64,000 nucleotides of DNA from JALYOC01 sp036675345. Lineage in GTDB: Bacteria > Myxococcota > Myxococcia > Myxococcales > Myxococcaceae. The stretch is taken from assembly GCA_036675345.1 (NCBI GenBank), contig JAKFFE010000026.1, positions 62,001 to 126,000 on the forward strand. The letters run 5' to 3'. The notes under the pieces were generated by a model that was not told the DNA's origin, made no database searches, and worked only from the letters and a program-made list of their open reading frames with translations. Shown piece after piece: positions 59,999-64,000 of this stretch (within the stretch, counting starts at the first letter, position 1; each line of letters starts with the position of its first letter). The translations under genes and the position numbers were made by a program.

Positions 59999-60617
59999 TC
60001 TTCTTCAGCCACAGCTCGTAGTTCTCGGCCAGCGCCGGCTCCTGGGACAGCACCTGGTCCACGTTGGCGTCCCCGTACTTGGCCCGCACCGCGGTCAGCC
60101 GGGCCGCCTCCGCCTGCTCTTCCCGCAGCTCCAGCAGGGTCTGCTCCAGGCCCTCGCGGGCCTCGCCCTGGAGCTGATCCCGCATCGCCTCCAGCTCGGC
60201 CAGCTGGCCTTGCGCATCCAGGCTGCGGGCCAGGGCGCGGGCGTTGAGCACCTCCAGCACCAGCGGTTCGATCCAGACCAGCTCCGCCTCGGTCAGCCCC
60301 GCGTCCTGGCGGGCCTGCTCCTCCGCCAGGGCCTTGGTCTCCACCACCCGCACCTGGGGTGGAATCCCGCTGGGACCGCCGTCCACGTTCTTCCCCAGCC
60401 GCTCCAGCTCCCGGAACAGGGCGTCGTACACCTCCACCATCGCCCGCTGGTAGCGCACGTAGGCGGTCAGCTGGGCCGCGGACAGGTTCCCCGGGGCCTC
60501 CTCCGCACTCCGGGTACGTCCGCCATCCACCGCCGCGGACGCGGCTGCGCCATCGCGCTTGCAGCCGGCCAGCGCACACCCCACAGTCAACAGCATGTAC
60601 AGCCAGCCTCGGCGCAT
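59988..60617 (-). CDS. putative lipoprotein with coiled-coil helices
   Basis: The 209-residue protein has a lipoprotein signal (MRRGWLYMLLTVGCALAGC). The mature part is almost wholly helical and rich in Glu/Ala/Leu (YQRAMVEVYDALFRELERLG, LAELEAMRDQLQGEAREGLE, LLELREEQAEAARLTAVRAK). It may be an envelope spacer or adaptor; no enzyme motif is seen. Its 3' end overlaps the end of the convergent oxidoreductase gene by 11 bp. Confidence 0.78.
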   Translation of the reverse strand: MRRGWLYMLLTVGCALAGCKRDGAAASAAVDGGRTRSAEEAPGNLSAAQLTAYVRYQRAMVEVYDALFRELERLGKNVDGGPSGIPPQVRVVETKALAEEQARQDAGLTEAELVWIEPLVLEVLNARALARSLDAQGQLAELEAMRDQLQGEAREGLEQTLLELREEQAEAARLTAVRAKYGDANVDQVLSQEPALAENYELWLKKISG

Positions 60618-60743
60618 CCGGTCCTCGATGGGGGCCGAGTATAGCCACCGACTCCCGCCGCTCCCGCTGGTCGACAGTCGCTCCATAATCTTTGACCGTG
60701 AGTGCCGCCGTCGTGTACGAACCGCGGTCCGGTTGGAGGTTGC

Positions 60744-61241
60744 GTGAGGATCTTTCTGGTACGGCATGGCGACGCGGACGCGGAGATCCCGGAGGGACTC
60801 GGTGATGAAGCACGCGCCCTGACCAGCAAGGGCAGGGCGCAGCTGCGCGAGCACTTCACCTCCCTGGCAGAGCGGATTGGCCCGGTGCAGCTGGTGCTCA
60901 CCAGCCCCCTGGTGCGCACGGTGCAGACCGCCTCCATCCTCTCCGCGGTGATCCACCACGAGGGGCCGCTGCGCGCCCACCGCTCCCTGCTCCCGGACAT
61001 GCCGGTGGGATCGATGGACAGCGTGGTCAACCAGTACGCCGGCGAGAACCTGATCCTGGTCGGCCACTCCCCTTCGATGGGAGCGATGGCCGCGCACCTG
61101 ATGGGGGTGCAGCCCTTCCCCAAGCAGGTCAGCCCGGGAACCGTGATCGCCCTGGAGAAGGACGACACCGGCACCGCTCCGGCGCGGCTGTTGTTCTACG
61201 CGGCGATCGGCCAGCCCCTCCTCGAGCAGTTGGACCGCTGA
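60744..61241 (+). CDS. sixA: phosphohistidine phosphatase SixA
   Basis: The 165-residue histidine phosphatase has the catalytic RHG motif near the start (RIFLVRHGDADAEIPEG), LTSKGRAQLREH, the second arginine region LTSPLVRTVQTASILS, and the second catalytic histidine in LILVGHSPSMGAMAAHLMG. SixA removes phosphate from histidine phosphotransfer domains or the nitrogen PTS. The GTG at 60744 is preceded by GGAGG. cyaY follows after five bases. Confidence 0.92.
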   Translation: MRIFLVRHGDADAEIPEGLGDEARALTSKGRAQLREHFTSLAERIGPVQLVLTSPLVRTVQTASILSAVIHHEGPLRAHRSLLPDMPVGSMDSVVNQYAGENLILVGHSPSMGAMAAHLMGVQPFPKQVSPGTVIALEKDDTGTAPARLLFYAAIGQPLLEQLDR

Positions 61242-61246
61242 CGCCG

Positions 61247-61573
61247 ATGCTGGACGAGACCCGCTACAACCAGCTGACCTCCGCCCTCTTCAAGCAGATC
61301 CTGGCGGCGGCGGACCAGCTGGATCCGGACACCCTGGAGGCGGACAGCACCGGGGACATGGTCACCCTCACCGCCTCCTCCGGCGAAAAGTGCGTGGTCA
61401 ACACCCAGCGCGCGGTCCGGCAGATCTGGGTGGCCGGCAAGAGCCAGGGGATCCACTTCGACTTCCACCCGGCGTCTGGCCAGTGGCTGGACGACAAGGG
61501 CAAGGGCGTGGAGCTGCTGGCCTGGGTCTCCGAGGTGGTCCAGGAGATCAGCGGGAACCCGCTGACCTACTGA
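61247..61573 (+). CDS. cyaY: frataxin-like iron donor protein CyaY
   Basis: The 108-residue product has the frataxin fold: an acidic first helix (YNQLTSALFKQILAAADQLD), strands STGDMVTLTASSGEKCVVNT, QRAVRQIWVAGKSQGIHFDF with the conserved QIW, then WLDDKGKGVELLAWVSEVVQ. It binds iron and modulates Fe-S cluster assembly. Length equals that of typical CyaY. It lies five bases after sixA. Confidence 0.92.
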   Translation: MLDETRYNQLTSALFKQILAAADQLDPDTLEADSTGDMVTLTASSGEKCVVNTQRAVRQIWVAGKSQGIHFDFHPASGQWLDDKGKGVELLAWVSEVVQEISGNPLTY

Positions 61574-61635
61574 GGCCGGCTGGCGGTTCCGGGCCTGCGC
61601 GGACGACCTCTTCGCCGACCTGGGGATCCGACGCT

Positions 61636-62589
61636 TCAGCCCAGGCTGATCCGGTCCCGCTTCGCCGGCCGCGCGCTCTCCGCGGCCTCCACCCGATCTC
61701 CACCCGCCAGCTGCGCCTTGCGCAGCGAATCGGTGGCCTGCTTCATCAGGCTGCCGAAGCTGATGGTGGCGTCCTGGGGGCCGGGTTCAAACGCGGCCAC
61801 CCCCACCGAGGCGGTCATCCCCGGCACGGTCTCCATCTTCCCCAGCCGCTCCCGGGCCCGGGTGGCCACCACCATCGCCCCGCCCCGGGGGGTGTGGGGC
61901 AGAAAGACCAGGTACCGGCCCTCGCTGAACGGGATCGCCAGATCGATGTCCCGCACCCCGCGGGTGATGATCCCCAGCGCCTCCGCCAGCGCCGCCATCC
62001 GCTTCTCCGGAGGCAGTGGGTGCAGCTTCCCCTCCAGCTGATCCAACCCCACCAGGAGGAAGGACACCGGGTACTTGTAGCGGCGGGACCGCTTGACCTC
62101 CATCAGCAGGAACTTCTTGAAGAACTCGAAGTCGGCGGTGGTGCCCACCACCTGCCCAGGATCGCTGGGCGGCTCGGCGATGTGCCGCTTGAGGTCCGAC
62201 TCCAGCTTCTCCACCGTCTCCAAGAGCGCCCGCACCCGGGCCACCGTCTTGGCGGTGGAGACCACCGTGCCCCGCTTGAGCGGCGCCACCAGGTAGGCGT
62301 CCGCGCCACACCGCACCGCGGCCGCATCCGGATCCTCCGCCTCGGGCGGGTAGACCAGCACCACCGGCAGGACCGGCGCCAGCTCCTTGAGCTTGAGGCA
62401 CAGCGACTCGCCGTCGAACAGGTCGGAGGCGGAGGTGAACACCACGTCCACCGCCCCCTCCTGGACCGCATGCACCGCCTCGTCGAAGTAGCGCACCACC
62501 TTGACGGTGTAGCCGGCGCCCTCCAGGAAGCGTTTGACGGTGCCGGAGACCGGCACCGAGGGATCCGCCACCAGCGCGCGGCGGCTCAA
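61636..62589 (-). CDS. degenerate receiver-GGDEF protein
   Basis: The 317-residue protein has an N-terminal receiver-like domain (ALVADPSVPVSGTVKRFLEG ... YLVAPLKRG). The phospho-acceptor Asp is replaced (DVVFTSASD, T52), although the Lys of PLK is kept. A coiled linker precedes a GGDEF-fold domain (residues ~150-290: FFKKFLLMEVKRSRRYKYPV, SVGVAAFEPG). There the signature is SEGRY instead of GGDEF, so it cannot be an ordinary diguanylate cyclase. It may be a binding or scaffold protein. The TTG start at 62589 overlaps the frr stop (TTGA). Confidence 0.85.
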   Translation of the reverse strand: MSRRALVADPSVPVSGTVKRFLEGAGYTVKVVRYFDEAVHAVQEGAVDVVFTSASDLFDGESLCLKLKELAPVLPVVLVYPPEAEDPDAAAVRCGADAYLVAPLKRGTVVSTAKTVARVRALLETVEKLESDLKRHIAEPPSDPGQVVGTTADFEFFKKFLLMEVKRSRRYKYPVSFLLVGLDQLEGKLHPLPPEKRMAALAEALGIITRGVRDIDLAIPFSEGRYLVFLPHTPRGGAMVVATRARERLGKMETVPGMTASVGVAAFEPGPQDATISFGSLMKQATDSLRKAQLAGGDRVEAAESARPAKRDRISLG

Positions 62590-63143
62590 ACCTCCATCAC
62601 CTCTTTTTCCTTCTTGGTGATGATCTCATCCACCAGCTTCACCCCCGCGTCGGTCTCCTTCTGCACCTTCTCGGTGATCCGCTTGTTGTCGTCCTCGGTG
62701 ATCGTCTTGTCCTTGAGCAGGACCTTGAGCCGCTCGTTGGCGTCCCGGCGCACGTTGCGGATCGCCACCTTGTGGTCCTCGCCCTTGCTGCGCACCTGCT
62801 TGGCGATGTCCTTGCGGCGCTCCTCGGTCATCGCCGGCATCGGCAGGCGGATCACCTCGCCGTCGTTCATCGGGTTGATGCCCAGGTTGGCTTCCTTGAG
62901 CGCCTTCTCGATGTCCTTGAGCGACGACTTGTCCCAGGGCTTGATCACCATCAGCCGCGGTTCGGGGACCGCGATCGACCCCACGCCGGAGAGCGGGGTG
63001 GGGGTCCCGTAGTAGCTGATGGTGATCCCATCCAGGATCGCCGGGTTGGCGCGACCGGTGCGGACCTTGCTCAGGTCCCGCTTGAGATCGTCCAGGGTCT
63101 TGTCGATGCGGGCCTTCAGCTCCTTGACCACTTCCTCGCTCAT
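62586..63143 (-). CDS. frr: ribosome recycling factor
   Basis: The 185-residue protein splits post-termination ribosomes with EF-G. It shows the family pattern KTLDDLKRDLSKVRTGRANP, ITISYYGTPTPLSGVGSIAV, LMVIKPWDKSSLKDIEKALK, ANLGINPMNDGEVIRLPMPA and the long C-terminal helix TEKVQKETDAGVKLVDEIIT. Its length is standard. It lies 49 bp after pyrH, with an AAGGAA site before the ATG at 63143. Confidence 0.97.
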   Translation of the reverse strand: MSEEVVKELKARIDKTLDDLKRDLSKVRTGRANPAILDGITISYYGTPTPLSGVGSIAVPEPRLMVIKPWDKSSLKDIEKALKEANLGINPMNDGEVIRLPMPAMTEERRKDIAKQVRSKGEDHKVAIRNVRRDANERLKVLLKDKTITEDDNKRITEKVQKETDAGVKLVDEIITKKEKEVMEV

Positions 63144-63192
63144 CTGCGGTTCCTTTCTAGAGATCCGGACCAATCGGTCTGGGGGGCCGTTT

Positions 63193-63936
63193 TCAGGCCC
63201 AGGTGGTGTCGGCGGTCCCCACCAGGGTGCCGAAGTCACCGGCCCCGGCCACTGCCTTCTTGATGTTGCCGCGCGCGGTGAGGTCGAACACCACGATCGG
63301 CAGCTTGTTGTCCATGCACAGCGAGATCGCGGTGGAGTCCATCACGTTCAACCGCTGCTTGAGCACGTCCATGTAGGAGACGGTCCGGTACTTGCGCGCC
63401 TGGGGATCCTTCTTCGGATCGGCGTTGTAGATCCCGTCCACCTTGGTGGCCTTGAGGATCACCTCGGCGTTGATCTCCATCGCCCGCAGCGAGGCCGCGG
63501 TGTCGGTGGTGAAGTACGGGTTGCCGGTGCCGGCGGCGAAGATCACCACCCGGCTCTTCTCCAGGTGCCGGACCGCCCGGCGGCGGATGTACGGTTCGGC
63601 GATCTGCTCCATCTTGATCGCGGACAGCACCCGGGTCTGCATCCCCTGTTTTTCCAGCGAGTCCTGCAGGGCCATGGAGTTGATCACCGTGGCCAGCATC
63701 CCCATGTAGTCGGCGTTGGCCCGATCCATCCCTTCGGTGGACCCGGCGACGCCCCGGAAGATGTTGCCGCCACCGATCACGATGGCCAGCTCCACCCCCA
63801 TCTCCACCACCTCCTTCACCTCGGAGGCGATCCGCGTCAACGTCGGCGGATGGATGCCGTACTTCCCTTCGCCCATCAGGGCTTCGCCCGAGAGCTTGAG
63901 CAGGATTCGCTTGTACCGCGGTTTGTCGTCGGCCAT
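63193..63936 (-). CDS. pyrH: UMP kinase
   Basis: The 247-residue amino-acid-kinase-fold enzyme phosphorylates UMP to UDP. It has YKRILLKLSGEALMGEGKYG, ELAIVIGGGNIFRGVAGSTE, MDRANADYMGMLATVINSMA, VIFAAGTGNPYFTTDTAASL, KATKVDGIYNADPKKDP and MDSTAISLCMDNKLPIVVFD. All are standard for bacterial PyrH. The ATG at 63936 gives the normal N-terminus. The 64 bases to the window edge hold no further gene that I can see. Confidence 0.97.
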   Translation of the reverse strand: MADDKPRYKRILLKLSGEALMGEGKYGIHPPTLTRIASEVKEVVEMGVELAIVIGGGNIFRGVAGSTEGMDRANADYMGMLATVINSMALQDSLEKQGMQTRVLSAIKMEQIAEPYIRRRAVRHLEKSRVVIFAAGTGNPYFTTDTAASLRAMEINAEVILKATKVDGIYNADPKKDPQARKYRTVSYMDVLKQRLNVMDSTAISLCMDNKLPIVVFDLTARGNIKKAVAGAGDFGTLVGTADTTWA

Positions 63937-64000
63937 GAGCGACCAAGGCTTGTAGCCCAACCCCGCCACCGGGGCGAGCACGCGATTGAGGCTGTGCACC

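Overview
This is a 64 kb window of very GC-rich chromosome from a Gram-negative bacterium. It carries several lipoboxes, an O-antigen-type ABC exporter, lipoprotein and periplasmic enzymes, and frequent GTG and TTG starts. The primary sigma factor ending, the long TPR protein, the DUF2760/Hsp70/Hsp70 cluster and the frr-pyrH order fit a myxobacterium (Myxococcota/Deltaproteobacteria). That placement is inference from gene content; no rRNA or other species marker is present.

Left end (1-18.5 kb) is housekeeping and accessory. It holds the 3' part of rpoD, an alkyltransferase-like protein, a secreted NTF2-like protein, tRNA-Met(CAU), small TPR and lipoprotein genes, a lipase-maturation-factor membrane protein next to cyoE, and a long membrane-anchored TPR protein. 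These are followed by tRNA-Ala(CGC) with a clear promoter and a strong terminator, the DUF2760/Hsp70/Hsp70 group, a DsbA-fold isomerase, a ~310-bp degenerate tandem repeat tract, a small zinc-ribbon-like protein and a 5'-nucleotidase lipoprotein.

Centre (18.6-56.2 kb) is one large cell-surface polysaccharide locus. Operon B (+, 18.6-21.6 kb) is Rmd plus a DprE1/DprE2-like epimerase pair. Operon A (-, 31.0-21.6 kb) is a flavin oxidoreductase, Gmd, ManA-type isomerase, a GT4-GT4 fusion, a small coiled-coil protein, Wzm, Wzt with a C-terminal substrate domain, and a GT4. Next come further fused glycosyltransferases and, at 35.2-37.2 kb, a methyltransferase gene coupled to a kinase/coiled-coil gene. 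Together these two have the domain order of the E. coli O9a chain terminator/ruler WbdD. Operon C (-, 44.4-39.8 kb) makes a dTDP-3-acetamido-3,6-dideoxyhexose (FdtC-FdtA fusion, DegT aminotransferase) and carries a GtrB-like GT2 and a multi-pass membrane protein; a paralogue of the latter lies just upstream. rfbBDA and rfbC give dTDP-L-rhamnose, and RfbA/RfbB also supply the intermediate used by operon C. Several GT-C-like membrane proteins complete the locus. A HicAB toxin-antitoxin module sits between two 23-bp direct repeats at the right side of the locus.

Right end (56.3-64 kb) returns to core functions: a 1237-residue GltD/PyrK-like flavo-iron-sulfur fusion, a lipoprotein, SixA, CyaY, a degenerate receiver-GGDEF protein, Frr and PyrH.

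Reading together: GDP-mannose-derived D-rhamnose, dTDP-L-rhamnose and a dTDP-3-acetamido sugar are made locally. Cytoplasmic fused glycosyltransferases assemble a chain, a split WbdD-like pair may cap and measure it, Wzm/Wzt exports it, and lipid-linked GT2/GT-C pairs may decorate it in the periplasm.
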